From: CADEDH01 sp965263455
GTDB taxonomy: Bacteria; Actinomycetota; Acidimicrobiia; Acidimicrobiales; SZUA-35
Direction of reading: 5' to 3'
DNA length: 64,000 nucleotides
Assembly: GCA_965263455.1 (NCBI GenBank)
Contig: CBDHHN010000004.1
Span: 1,054,001 to 1,118,000, forward strand
The position numbers were made by a program, and so were the translations under genes. The notes under the pieces were generated by a model, which saw only the letters and a program-made list of their open reading frames with translations, was not told the origin of the DNA and made no database searches. This document shows, one piece after another, positions 18,059 through 25,610 of the stretch (position 1 is the stretch's first letter; each line of letters starts with the position of its first letter).

Positions 18059-18685
18059 ATGACGGGCCCGGTCCGCGTCGTCATCGCCGACGACCACGGC
18101 ATCTGGCGTTCGGGCCTGCGAGCCGACCTCGGCGACAACTTCGCCGTCGTGGGTGAGGCGGGTGATGCGAACGAGGCCATCGAGGTCATCGGCCGGACCT
18201 CGCCCGACCTCGTCCTGACCGACCTCCACATGCCCGAGGGGGGCGGCCTGGCCGTGATCAGGGCCGTGGGCGAGACCGTGCCGGTGGTGGTGCTCACCGT
18301 GTCGGAGGCCGAGGCCGACCTGCTCGAGGCGGTGGCGTCCGGGGCGCTGGGCTATCTGGTCAAGTCGACCACGGCCGACGAGCTCCGCAACCAGCTGTGG
18401 CGGGCGGCCCAGGGGGAGCCCGTGTTCTCGCCCTCGCTGGCGGCCCTGGTGCTCAGCGAGTTCCGGCGGGTCAAGGCCTCACAGCAACCGGCCGACGCCC
18501 TGTCGGCCCGCGAGCGGGAGGTGCTCCAACTTGTGGCCCGGGGCCACACCTACCGGGAGATCGGTGAGGAGCTGTACATCTCGGCCAAGACGGTCGAGAA
18601 CCACGTGCGCAACATCTTGAAGAAGCTCCAGCTCAACCGCAAGCAGGAACTGATCCGCTACGCCCTCGACCACGGCATCGACTGA
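18059..18685 (+). CDS. NarL/LuxR-family response regulator
   Basis: This 208-residue regulator has a receiver domain (residues 5-120) with acidic residues Asp11/Asp12, phosphoacceptor Asp55 in LVLTDLHMPEGGG and the conserved Lys in GYLVKSTTADE. The C-terminal LuxR helix-turn-helix (about 145-205) includes LSAREREVLQLVARGHTYRE and ISAKTVENHVRNILKKLQL. It partners with the upstream kinase; the 55-base gap suggests one transcript. Targets are unknown, though the inverted repeats in the divergent promoter at 16814-16847 are candidates for autoregulation. The pair sits within the otherwise conserved rpsO-pnp neighbourhood. Confidence 0.93.
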   Translation: MTGPVRVVIADDHGIWRSGLRADLGDNFAVVGEAGDANEAIEVIGRTSPDLVLTDLHMPEGGGLAVIRAVGETVPVVVLTVSEAEADLLEAVASGALGYLVKSTTADELRNQLWRAAQGEPVFSPSLAALVLSEFRRVKASQQPADALSAREREVLQLVARGHTYREIGEELYISAKTVENHVRNILKKLQLNRKQELIRYALDHGID

Positions 18686-18719
18686 CCAGCCAGCGCCGTC
18701 GTCAGCCCTCGACCGGGTC

Positions 18720-18998
18720 CTAGCGACGCAGGCCGAGCTCGTCGCGGACCGTCCGGTAGCGCTCGATGTCGATCTGGGCCAGGTAGTCGAGCATGCGGCG
18801 CCGACGGCCGACCAGCATGAGCAGGCCACGGCGGGAGTGGTGGTCCTTCTTGTGGGTCTTCAGATGCTCGGTGAGGTGGGAGATCCGGTCGGAGAGCAGG
18901 GCGATCTGGACCTCGGCCGATCCGGTGTCGTTCTCGCTCTTGGCGAACTTGGCGATCGTGTCGGCCTTGGGGGGAAGGTTGGCGGCAGGCTTGCTCAT
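18720..18998 (-). CDS. rpsO: 30S ribosomal protein S15
   Basis: S15 binds 16S rRNA early in 30S assembly. The 92-residue product from the ATG at 18998 has the family signature NDTGSAEVQIALLSDRI and HLKTHKKDHHSRRGLLMLVG, then RRRMLDYL. In Actinobacteria rpsO usually lies between ribF and pnp. Here that order is kept (ribF at 26.8 kb, pnp at 11.4 kb) but about 8 kb and 5 kb of unrelated genes have entered on either side. It is convergent with the response regulator gene, with a 34-base gap. Confidence 0.98.
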   Translation of the reverse strand: MSKPAANLPPKADTIAKFAKSENDTGSAEVQIALLSDRISHLTEHLKTHKKDHHSRRGLLMLVGRRRRMLDYLAQIDIERYRTVRDELGLRR

Positions 18999-19100
18999 GA
19001 CGGTGCTCCGATGGCGCTCGATGGGTGGAGGTGGGACCTGGGGCCCTGCCGTTCGACCCGTCGTCGAGCCGAACAGCAGCATTCCAGGCTAGCGGGCCCG

Positions 19101-19106
19101 TAGTGT
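19101..19106 (+). promoter_or_regulatory. Leaderless -10 box (TAGTGT)
   Basis: TAGTGT ends 8 bases before the ATG at 19115; no Shine-Dalgarno sequence is present. Confidence 0.5.
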
Positions 19107-19114
19107 TGGCCCTC

Positions 19115-20314
19115 ATGCGCATCGAGGACTTCGAGGTGTTCGTGGTCGGCAACCCCCCGCCGGCCAAGGGCGGCCGCTACTTCATCTTCGTCAAGCTCGT
19201 CACCGCCGATGGGCTGGTGGGCTACGGCGAGGTCTACACCGCCACCTTCGGACCCCAGGTGGTGGCCGCCATGATCGCCGACGTGTGTGAACGCCACGTG
19301 GTCGGGACCGATCCCCACCGCATCGAGGCCCTGTGGCGCCGGGTCTACAGCCGGGGGTACAGCCAGCGGCCCGAGCTGTCGCTGGTGTCGGTGCTGAGCG
19401 GGATCGAGACGGCCTGTTGGGATCTGGTGGGCAAGGCGGCGGGCAAGCCGGTCCATGAGCTGCTCGGCGGCCGGGTCCACGATCGGTTGCGGACCTACAC
19501 CTACCTCTACCCCGACGACGAGTCGGTCGACATCTACGCCCACGGCGACGTGTACAGCGTTCCCGAGCTGGCGGCCGAGCGGGCCGCCCGCTACCTGGAG
19601 GAGGGGTTCACGGCCCTCAAGCTCGACCCGATGGGTGGGTACTCGGCCTTCGATCCCCGCCAGCCGTCGCTGGAGCGGCTCGACCTGGCCGAGGCGATGG
19701 TGGCCGCCATCCGGGAGGCGGTGGGATCGCGGGCCGACATCCTGTTCGGCACCCATGGACAGTTCACCCCGGCCGGGGCCATCCGCCTCGCCCGTCGCCT
19801 CGAGCGGTACGAACCGCTGTGGTTCGAGGAGCCGACCCCGGCCGAGATGCCGGAGCAGATGGCGGCCGTGGCCCGGGCCACCTCAATCCCGGTTGCCACC
19901 GGCGAGCGGCTCACCACCAAGTACGAGTTCGCCCGGGTGCTGGAGACGGGTGCGGCGTCGATCCTGCAGATGGCCCTGGGTCGGGTCGGCGGTCTGCTGG
20001 AGGCCAAGAAGATCGCCGGCATGGCCGAGGCCCACTACGCCCAACTCGCCCCCCATCTCTACTGCGGACCCATCGAGGGGGCGGCCAACATCCAGCTCAG
20101 CGCCTGTTCGCCGAACTTCCTGATCCTGGAGAGCATCGAGACCTGGGGCGGGTTCCACACCGAGCTGCTCCGCTCCCCCATCGAGTGGGTCGACGGCCAC
20201 GTGCTGGTACCGACGGCTCCCGGGATCGGGGTCGAGCTGAACGAGGACGTGGCCCGGGCCCACCCGTACGAGGGCGACCAACTCCACCTCGAGGTCACGC
20301 CCGATCCCCTGTGA
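19115..20314 (+). CDS. Mandelate racemase/muconate lactonizing enzyme family protein
   Basis: This 399-residue enolase-superfamily protein has the N-terminal capping domain (GLVGYGEVYTATFGP) and the barrel domain with acid residues at Glu238/239 (LWFEEPTPAE) and Glu264 (ATGERLTTKYE). The first metal-ligand position of sugar-acid dehydratases (Asp in an LxDxHxR-type motif) is occupied by Gly212 in LFGTHGQFTP; His214 remains. APHLYCGPIEGAANIQ resembles the catalytic loop of galactonate/mannonate-type dehydratases. It is probably a sugar-acid dehydratase or racemase, substrate unknown. It is convergent with the MarR gene, the coding ends overlapping by 20 bases. Its start is supported by the leaderless box at 19101. 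Confidence 0.85.
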   Translation: MRIEDFEVFVVGNPPPAKGGRYFIFVKLVTADGLVGYGEVYTATFGPQVVAAMIADVCERHVVGTDPHRIEALWRRVYSRGYSQRPELSLVSVLSGIETACWDLVGKAAGKPVHELLGGRVHDRLRTYTYLYPDDESVDIYAHGDVYSVPELAAERAARYLEEGFTALKLDPMGGYSAFDPRQPSLERLDLAEAMVAAIREAVGSRADILFGTHGQFTPAGAIRLARRLERYEPLWFEEPTPAEMPEQMAAVARATSIPVATGERLTTKYEFARVLETGAASILQMALGRVGGLLEAKKIAGMAEAHYAQLAPHLYCGPIEGAANIQLSACSPNFLILESIETWGGFHTELLRSPIEWVDGHVLVPTAPGIGVELNEDVARAHPYEGDQLHLEVTPDPL

Positions 20315-20807
20315 CGGTGTCGGCCAGGGCCACAAGCAGAGCGGCCAGCGATCGATCGAGGTGCTCCCGTTCGGCCGACGACAACCCGGCCAGCATCCGA
20401 CCCTCGGTCTCGACCAGGCCCCGGATCTGGCGCTCGGACTCGGCCAGGCCCTCCTCGGTGAGCCGTACCGGGGCGGTACGCCTGCTGGCCGGATCGGACA
20501 CCCGGACCACCAGGCCCGAGGCCACGAGCTGATCGACACGATGGGTCATGCCGCTCGGGCTGAGCAGGGCGGCCCGGGCCAGCGCCGACGGCGTCATCTC
20601 ATAGGGAGGCCCGGCGCGCCGCAGGGCCGACAGGACATCGAGTTCGGCCAGGCTCGTGCCGAGCTCGACCAACTCGTTGTCGAGTCGGCGTCGCAGGAGG
20701 CCGGCAGCCCGGTTGACCCGGGCCACGGTGAGCATGACCGAGGTGTCCAGGTCCGGCAGTTCCCGTCGCCAGCCGGATTCGAGCGCCACCAGCGGGTCAT
20801 CGGTCAT
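20295..20807 (-). CDS. MarR-family transcriptional regulator
   Basis: This 170-residue protein has a MarR winged helix: LAELDVLSALRRAG, then PSALARAALLSPSGMTHRVDQLVASGLVVRV (recognition helix) and the wing SDPASRRTAPVRLTEEG. N- and C-terminal helices form the dimer interface. The ATG at 20807 is supported by a TACGGT box 6 bases upstream. It is divergent from an SRPBCC gene; a perfect 16-base palindrome lies between the two starts, inside that gene's promoter. It probably represses the SRPBCC gene and maybe itself, released by a small aromatic or lipophilic ligand (family expectation). Confidence 0.92.
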   Translation of the reverse strand: MTDDPLVALESGWRRELPDLDTSVMLTVARVNRAAGLLRRRLDNELVELGTSLAELDVLSALRRAGPPYEMTPSALARAALLSPSGMTHRVDQLVASGLVVRVSDPASRRTAPVRLTEEGLAESERQIRGLVETEGRMLAGLSSAEREHLDRSLAALLVALADTVTGDRA

Positions 20808-20813
20808 GCCCGC

Positions 20814-20819
20814 ACCGTA
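20814..20819 (-). promoter_or_regulatory. Leaderless -10 box for the MarR gene (TACGGT)
   Basis: TACGGT on the minus strand ends 6 bases before the ATG at 20807. Confidence 0.5.
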
Positions 20820-20846
20820 GCCGACAACCCCACGGCACCGAAATGT

Positions 20847-20875
20847 TTGACATCGAATATTCGATGCCGCAGTAT
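20847..20875 (+). promoter_or_regulatory. Consensus-like promoter of the SRPBCC gene with embedded operator
   Basis: A perfect -35 TTGACA (20847-20852), a 17-base spacer and CAGTAT (20870-20875) precede the ATG at 20882 by 6 bases, so the transcript is probably leaderless. The 16-base perfect palindrome CATCGAATATTCGATG (20851-20866) overlaps the end of the -35 and most of the spacer. A protein bound there would block RNA polymerase. Confidence 0.75.
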
Positions 20876-20881
20876 CAGCCC

Positions 20882-21382
20882 ATGCCAGCAACAACGAAAC
20901 CGACGACGGGGCCATCGCGGACCATCACCGTCAGCCGCTCGATCACGATCGGGGCCGATCCGGACCTGGTGTGGGATCTGGTGGAGGACTACGGCAACGA
21001 CCACCGGTGGCGGGCCGGCGTGCTCGTCATGGACCCGAGCCCGCCCGGACGGCCGGCGGTCGGCACCGAGGTCCGGGAGGAGCTGCGTCGCTTCGGCTCA
21101 ACGTGGACCAGTCGTTCGACCGTCACCGAGGTCGGGCCCGGCAGTCGCTACCGGTTCGAGGGCCGGGGCGACAGCGGCCCCGTCAGCGGCGCCCGCACCG
21201 TGACCGCCCTCGACGACGGACGAGCCCGCTTCACCTACGAGGTGGCGCTGGGCCTCAGCGGGCCGACGGCCCTCGTCGCCCCGCTCCTGGAGTGGTTCGT
21301 CGACCGTGGCCTGCGACGAGACCTGGCCCGGCTGCATCGGCTGATCGAGAACGGGGCGGCCCCGGCGCCACCTGCGGCCTAG
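20882..21382 (+). CDS. SRPBCC (START-like/polyketide cyclase) domain protein
   Basis: This 166-residue protein has the START-like pattern: an opening strand (ITVSRSITIGADPDLVWDLV), a helix, then a curved sheet with GTEVREELRRFGSTWTSRSTV and RYRFEGRGDSGPVSGARTVT, and a long C-terminal helix (WFVDRGLRRDLARLHRLIEN). SRPBCC proteins bind hydrophobic ligands in a cavity and some act as cyclases or aromatase-like proteins. The ATG at 20882 is preferred over 20843 because the latter would lie within the promoter and operator. It is divergent from the MarR gene and overlaps the next gene's stop by 4 bases (CTAG shared). Confidence 0.82.
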   Translation: MPATTKPTTGPSRTITVSRSITIGADPDLVWDLVEDYGNDHRWRAGVLVMDPSPPGRPAVGTEVREELRRFGSTWTSRSTVTEVGPGSRYRFEGRGDSGPVSGARTVTALDDGRARFTYEVALGLSGPTALVAPLLEWFVDRGLRRDLARLHRLIENGAAPAPPAA

Positions 21383-21891
21383 GCCCGGTCGGTGAGGGTG
21401 GCGGCCCAGACCTCGGCCTCGGCCGACGGCAGGCTGATGCCCAGCAGCAGATGGCGGGGCTCGAGGTCGATCTCCATCCGGAGGTAGCGGCGGCCGGGCC
21501 AGGCCCGGCTTCCCGCCCCACGCGAACCGAGGACGGACACGACGTCGATCCCGGTCAGGCGGTCCCGGGTCACGTCGACCGGTAGGGGGCGACGACGCCG
21601 GGACGGCTGGCGGCCCCGGACGGCGACGAGCCGGCGATCGGTCACGTGGAACCGGGCCCGAAACCGGCGCCGCACCGGGGGCCGCAGGTTGCCGAGGAGG
21701 TTCGGGGTGGCCGAATCGTCGCCGACGTTCAGCAGATTCTGGTAGAGGGCGCTGGCGTACGACAGGTGGAGCACGGCCTCGCCCGGCTCCAGCCACCACT
21801 CGCCCGGCGCAGGCTCGCCGGACGAGCCGGAGGGGGGCGGAGGCTGATCGGGAGGAGGCGGTGTCGATCCGTCGTCGCCGTCAGCGTCCAC
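21379..21891 (-). CDS. Small PH-like-domain protein of unknown function
   Basis: This protein of about 170 residues has a Pro-rich head (residues 10-30) and one compact domain. EWWLEPGEAVLHLSYASALY followed by RARFHVTDRRLVAVRGR resembles bacterial PH-like domains, where a GERVL-type strand leads to an xVTxxRLI motif. These domains bind membranes or proteins; function here is unknown. GTG codons at 21900 and 21891 are both in frame; 21891 is chosen because a TACCGT box (21899-21904) ends 7 bases before it. It is convergent with the SRPBCC gene, sharing a 4-base overlap. It lies downstream of the ABC transporter operon on the same strand. Confidence 0.6.
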   Translation of the reverse strand: MDADGDDGSTPPPPDQPPPPSGSSGEPAPGEWWLEPGEAVLHLSYASALYQNLLNVGDDSATPNLLGNLRPPVRRRFRARFHVTDRRLVAVRGRQPSRRRRPLPVDVTRDRLTGIDVVSVLGSRGAGSRAWPGRRYLRMEIDLEPRHLLLGISLPSAEAEVWAATLTDRA

Positions 21892-21898
21892 GCCGACC

Positions 21899-21904
21899 AC
21901 GGTA
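21899..21904 (-). promoter_or_regulatory. Leaderless -10 box (TACCGT)
   Basis: TACCGT on the minus strand ends 7 bases before the GTG at 21891 and overlaps the other candidate GTG at 21900. Confidence 0.45.
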
Positions 21905-21906
21905 GC

Positions 21907-21935
21907 GGCCGCCGCCGGTCAGGGACCCGGCGGCC
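21907..21935 (-). terminator. GC-rich hairpin after the ABC transporter operon
   Basis: Eight-base arms GGCCGCCG (21907-21914) and CGGCGGCC (21928-21935), with a further GGTC/GACC pairing inside, start 4 bases beyond the stop of the ATPase gene at 21940. There is no U-run, so it may be an actinobacterial-style U-less terminator. Confidence 0.4.
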
Positions 21936-21939
21936 CTGA

Positions 21940-22740
21940 TCACAGGATCTGGGACAGGAAGAGCTTGGTCCGCTCCTCCTGGGGGTTCTCGAAGAAGTGA
22001 TCGGGGGTACCGACCTCGACGATCTCGCCGTCGGCCATGAACACGACCCGGTCGGCCACCTCCCGGGCGAAGCCCATCTCGTGGGTGACCACGATCATGG
22101 TCATACCGTCGGCGGCGAGGTCCTTCATCGTGTCGAGGACCTCCTTGATCATCTCGGGATCGAGGGCCGAGGTCGGCTCGTCGAACAGCATCACCTTGGG
22201 CGACATGGCCAGCGACCGGGCGATGGCCACCCGCTGCTGCTGGCCCCCCGACAGCTGGCCCGGGTACTTGCGGGCCTGGTCGGGGATCTTCACCCGCTCC
22301 AGCAAGGCCATGGCGGTGGCCTCGGCTTCGGCCCGGGGCACGTTCCGCACGTTGCGGGGGGCCAGGGTGATGTTGTCGAGGACCGACAGGTGGGGAAAGA
22401 GGTTGAAGCTCTGGAAGACCATGCCGGTCTCCCGCCGGATCTCCTGGATGTTGCGGATGTCGTCCGACAACTCCACCCCGTCCACGGTGATGGCGCCCCG
22501 GTCGTGGCGCTCCAGGCGGTTGATGCAGCGGATGAGGGTCGACTTGCCCGAGCCGGAGGGCCCGATGACCACCACCACCTCCCGCTCCCCCACCTTCATG
22601 TCGATGCCCTTGAGGGCCTGGAAGTCGCCGAAGAACTTGTCGACCCCGGCCAGCTCGATCATGACTTCGCCGGTGCCCCCGGCCTCGGTGGCGTCGGCGT
22701 TGACCACCTGGTCGGTGGTGTCGGTGTTGGCGTCGTTCAC
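21940..22740 (-). CDS. Polar amino-acid ABC transporter, ATP-binding protein
   Basis: This 266-residue ATPase matches the GlnQ/AapP family. It shows Walker A GPSGSGKSTLIRCINRLE, Q-loop MVFQSFNLFPHL, signature LSGGQQQRVAIARSLA, Walker B VMLFDEPTSALDPE and switch His in IVVTHEMGFARE. It powers uptake of polar amino acids through the two permeases encoded upstream. The GTG at 22740 has GGAGG 7 bases before it; the first ~25 residues are an acidic tail absent from most family members. It is the last gene of the operon binding protein - permease - permease - ATPase, followed by a GC-rich hairpin. Confidence 0.96.
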   Translation of the reverse strand: MNDANTDTTDQVVNADATEAGGTGEVMIELAGVDKFFGDFQALKGIDMKVGEREVVVVIGPSGSGKSTLIRCINRLERHDRGAITVDGVELSDDIRNIQEIRRETGMVFQSFNLFPHLSVLDNITLAPRNVRNVPRAEAEATAMALLERVKIPDQARKYPGQLSGGQQQRVAIARSLAMSPKVMLFDEPTSALDPEMIKEVLDTMKDLAADGMTMIVVTHEMGFAREVADRVVFMADGEIVEVGTPDHFFENPQEERTKLFLSQIL

Positions 22741-22766
22741 GACAGTGCCTCCATGACGATGACTCC

Positions 22767-24209
22767 CTATCGAACCCCAACGCCGAGGCGTTGTTCGAGC
22801 CGGCGGCTCTCCTTGGACATGGTGAAGGCGAAGGCCCAGTACCCGATGGCCACGAACAGATACGTGACCGAGGCCAGGCCCTTGCCCACGAAGTCGGGCT
22901 GGGCGTTGGCCACGTCGGAGAACCGGAGGAACTCCAGGATGCCGATGATCGACAGCAGGGAGGTGTCCTTGAACAGGGCGATGAACTGCCCGACCATGGC
23001 CGGGATCACGGCCCGAAGGGCCTGGGGCAACACGATCAGGCGCTGGATGTCCCACGCTCCCATGCCCGAGGCCTGGGCCGCCTCGGTCTGCCCTCGGGGT
23101 ACGGCCTGGAGCCCGCCCCGAACGATCTCGGCGATGTAGGCGGCCGAGAAGCCGGTGATCACGATCACGGCCAGGGTGAGGTCGGCCGGGCGGTCGAAGT
23201 TCACCGGCAGGAACAGGGGCAGCATCAGGTTGGAGAAGAGCAGCAGCGAGATCAGGGGCACGCCCCGGACGAACTCGATGAACAGCACCGAGGCGGTCTT
23301 GAGCACGGGCAGGTCGCTGCGCCGACCCAGAGCCAACAGGATGCCGACGGGCAGGCCGAGGGTGATGCCGACCACGGTGGTGAACAGGGTGATGTGGAGC
23401 CCACCCCAGTCCTCCCACCCGAACCCGTCGAAGGGGATCAGAGTGCCCAGGACCCACAACCCGACGAGAGCGGCGAGCGGGATGCCCCACCGCTGCAGGG
23501 CCCCGGCCCGGCCCGGCGGGAGCTCCCGCCGGCCCAACTCGGACGCCAACCAGGCGGCCGCCACCAGGCCGAGGCTGAATCCACCAAGACCGGAGGAGCC
23601 GGCCAGGATCATCATGGCCACGATCACGGCGGCAGCCGTCAGATAGGGGGCTCGAGCCCGAACCGCGGCCGGGGCCCGCCACCCCAACTCCCGGCCGATG
23701 ACCACCAGTGCGAAGGCCACCGCCAGCCCGAGGTAGGGCGGAATGGTGCGGGCGAAACTCACGAAGAAGACCAGGACGGCGATGACGGCCCAGAACCGTC
23801 GGACCAGTTCGGGCCAGGTGTCCCGGTGGGCCGGGAGATCCTTCTCCCGGTTCGATTCATAGGCGGAGCGGGTCAGGGCCCCGGCGGCGAACGCTCCGAA
23901 GCCGACCAGCACGAAGCCCGAGGCCCACGGTCGCCACAGCTCGTCCCGGGGGAACTGCCCGATCATGGCGATCCGCAGGTTGACCCGGACGATCTCGTAG
24001 TCGGCGCTGAGCACCCACCGGGCCGCCTGGACGGCCAGGAAGGCCCCGAACCCGAGCAGCACCACCGAGATGATCGAGTTGGCGATGCTGGAGAACAGGT
24101 TCCTCCGCAGCCACTGGGCCGGGGACAGGCTGGTGTCGGGCGGGGTCGACCGGTCGGCCAGAGCCGTCGAGATCTCCTCCGGGAGTCCGGTTCCGGATGC
24201 CTGGGCCAT
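22767..24209 (-). CDS. Polar amino-acid ABC transporter permease (AapM/BztC type)
   Basis: This permease is 480 residues long, in the long AapM/BztC size class. An N-terminal membrane region with extra helices (residues 35-250) precedes the conserved BPD transporter core (about 260-470). The core has the EAA loop around EIVRGGLQAVPRGQTEAAQASGMGAWDIQRLIVLPQA, which contacts the ATPase. It pairs with the AapQ-like permease as a heterodimer. Its ATG lies 4 bases past the stop of the upstream gene, with GGAGGTGA overlapping that stop, so translation is coupled. Part of the four-gene uptake operon. Confidence 0.94.
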   Translation of the reverse strand: MAQASGTGLPEEISTALADRSTPPDTSLSPAQWLRRNLFSSIANSIISVVLLGFGAFLAVQAARWVLSADYEIVRVNLRIAMIGQFPRDELWRPWASGFVLVGFGAFAAGALTRSAYESNREKDLPAHRDTWPELVRRFWAVIAVLVFFVSFARTIPPYLGLAVAFALVVIGRELGWRAPAAVRARAPYLTAAAVIVAMMILAGSSGLGGFSLGLVAAAWLASELGRRELPPGRAGALQRWGIPLAALVGLWVLGTLIPFDGFGWEDWGGLHITLFTTVVGITLGLPVGILLALGRRSDLPVLKTASVLFIEFVRGVPLISLLLFSNLMLPLFLPVNFDRPADLTLAVIVITGFSAAYIAEIVRGGLQAVPRGQTEAAQASGMGAWDIQRLIVLPQALRAVIPAMVGQFIALFKDTSLLSIIGILEFLRFSDVANAQPDFVGKGLASVTYLFVAIGYWAFAFTMSKESRRLEQRLGVGVR

Positions 24210-24213
24210 CAGC

Positions 24214-25497
24214 TCACCTCCCCACGATCTGGAGTCGACGGTTGATCACGTTGCCGACGGCCGACAGGACCAGCGACAGCGTCAGGTACAGCAACATGAG
24301 GATCAGGATCAGTTGGGGTGCCGGCTGGGACTGCCCGAACAGGTTGTTGATGAGCGACGTCGTCTCGGCGAAGCCGATGGCGATGGCCAGGGACGAGTTC
24401 TTGGAGAAGTTGAGGAACTGGTTGATCAACGGGGGGAAGGCGATGCGCAAGGCCTGGGGCAGGATGACGAACCGGTAGCGCTGGAGGCCCGACAGGGCCA
24501 GGGCGTTGGCCGCCTCGTTCTGACCTCGGGGCACGGCCAGGATCGATCCCCGGATGATCTCGGAGATGTGGGTGGCGGTGTAGATGATCAGGGCCACGGT
24601 CAGGGCGGCGTAGGGCATCTGGATCCGGAAGCCGTCGGTGTAGACCCGGCCCGTCTCGTCGAGCATGGGCTTCGACGGTTCCACCGGACCACCGAGGGCG
24701 ACGTAGCCGACGACGGCGATGAGGGTGAACACACCGAGCGACCACGCCGCCCGCCGGTGGGGGCGGCCGGTCAGGTCGAAGACCCGGGTCCGCCACCACG
24801 CCACCGAGCCGGCCACCAGCAGGGCCGCCAGCAGGAGCCACCGGTAGGCCTCGAAGTTGTCGAGCCCCTTGACCGAGGGGATGGCGAACCGGCTGTTGTT
24901 GAAGATGAACCACCCGTCGAGCGGTCGCCACGCCTCCTGGGCGGTGGGGAACTGCAGGAACACGGCCCCCCAGATGAAGACGATGACGACCAGGGGCGGG
25001 ATGTTGCGGAAGAACTCGACGTACCCGGTGGCGATCTGCCGCAGGAGCCAGTTGCTCGACAGGCGTGAGATCCCGACCAGGGTGCCGAGGATGAGGGCGA
25101 GGGGGATGCCGACGACGATGATCCGGACCGTGTTGAGGAAGCCGGCGGTGATGGCCTCCTCGACCGTGTCGGCCGGGGTCAGCGGGTTGTCGGCGATGGA
25201 GATGTTGCCCGGCTGATCGAGGAAGTCGAACGACAGGTTGAGGTTGATGCGGTCGGCCCGGATCAGGAAGTTGTTGGTCAGGAAGGCGATGACGGCCACG
25301 AACACGATCAGGGCCGCCATCTGGGCCGCCAGGCCCAGCACCTTCACATCCCGGGTGAGCGGCGGCAGCGTGCCGGTGTTGGCGTTGCGCCGCCGTTCGG
25401 CCACGACGGCACGCACGTCGAGCCCCAGGCGTCCCAGGGTGTAGGCGATGGTGGCGGCGATGCCGGCCGCCAGCAGCCACAACAACACGGTGATCAC
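24214..25497 (-). CDS. Polar amino-acid ABC transporter permease (AapQ/BztB type)
   Basis: This 427-residue permease has N-terminal helices, a first conserved segment (TVRIIVVGIPLALILGTLVG), a large periplasmic/loop region with additional helices (about 175-280) typical of AapQ/BztB, and the EAA loop ATHISEIIRGSILAVPRGQNEAANALALSG. It forms the translocation pore with the AapM-like partner encoded next. The GTG at 25497 follows GGAGGA by 7 bases. The gap to the upstream binding-protein gene holds two hairpins (25518-25600). Confidence 0.94.
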   Translation of the reverse strand: MITVLLWLLAAGIAATIAYTLGRLGLDVRAVVAERRRNANTGTLPPLTRDVKVLGLAAQMAALIVFVAVIAFLTNNFLIRADRINLNLSFDFLDQPGNISIADNPLTPADTVEEAITAGFLNTVRIIVVGIPLALILGTLVGISRLSSNWLLRQIATGYVEFFRNIPPLVVIVFIWGAVFLQFPTAQEAWRPLDGWFIFNNSRFAIPSVKGLDNFEAYRWLLLAALLVAGSVAWWRTRVFDLTGRPHRRAAWSLGVFTLIAVVGYVALGGPVEPSKPMLDETGRVYTDGFRIQMPYAALTVALIIYTATHISEIIRGSILAVPRGQNEAANALALSGLQRYRFVILPQALRIAFPPLINQFLNFSKNSSLAIAIGFAETTSLINNLFGQSQPAPQLILILMLLYLTLSLVLSAVGNVINRRLQIVGR

Positions 25498-25517
25498 GAG
25501 TGTTCCTCCGGACCTCG

Positions 25518-25554
25518 GGTTCGGGGTCGACGTCGGCGACGTCGACCCCGAACC
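25518..25554. repeat. Perfect 17-bp-stem hairpin between binding-protein and permease genes
   Basis: Arms 25518-25534 and 25538-25554 are exact reverse complements around a 3-base loop. This would be a very stable RNA hairpin on the minus-strand transcript, 20 bases before the permease start. Such structures after binding-protein genes usually protect the upstream mRNA or partly terminate, giving an excess of binding protein. Confidence 0.8.
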
Positions 25555-25569
25555 GTCGTCAGGTCTTGT

Positions 25570-25600
25570 GGTCCCCGGCCGACGAACCCGGCCGAGGACC
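25570..25600. repeat. Second hairpin after the binding-protein gene
   Basis: Arms 25570-25580 and 25590-25600 pair with one mismatch (C75/A95) around a 9-base loop. It lies 10 bases after the binding-protein stop, in tandem with the 17-base-stem hairpin. Confidence 0.65.
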
Positions 25601-25610
25601 CGGCTCTACG

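Noticed and set aside
16849..18685. Mobile island carrying the two-component system
   Set aside because: No transposase, integrase, flanking repeats or change in GC content is visible around the inserted genes.
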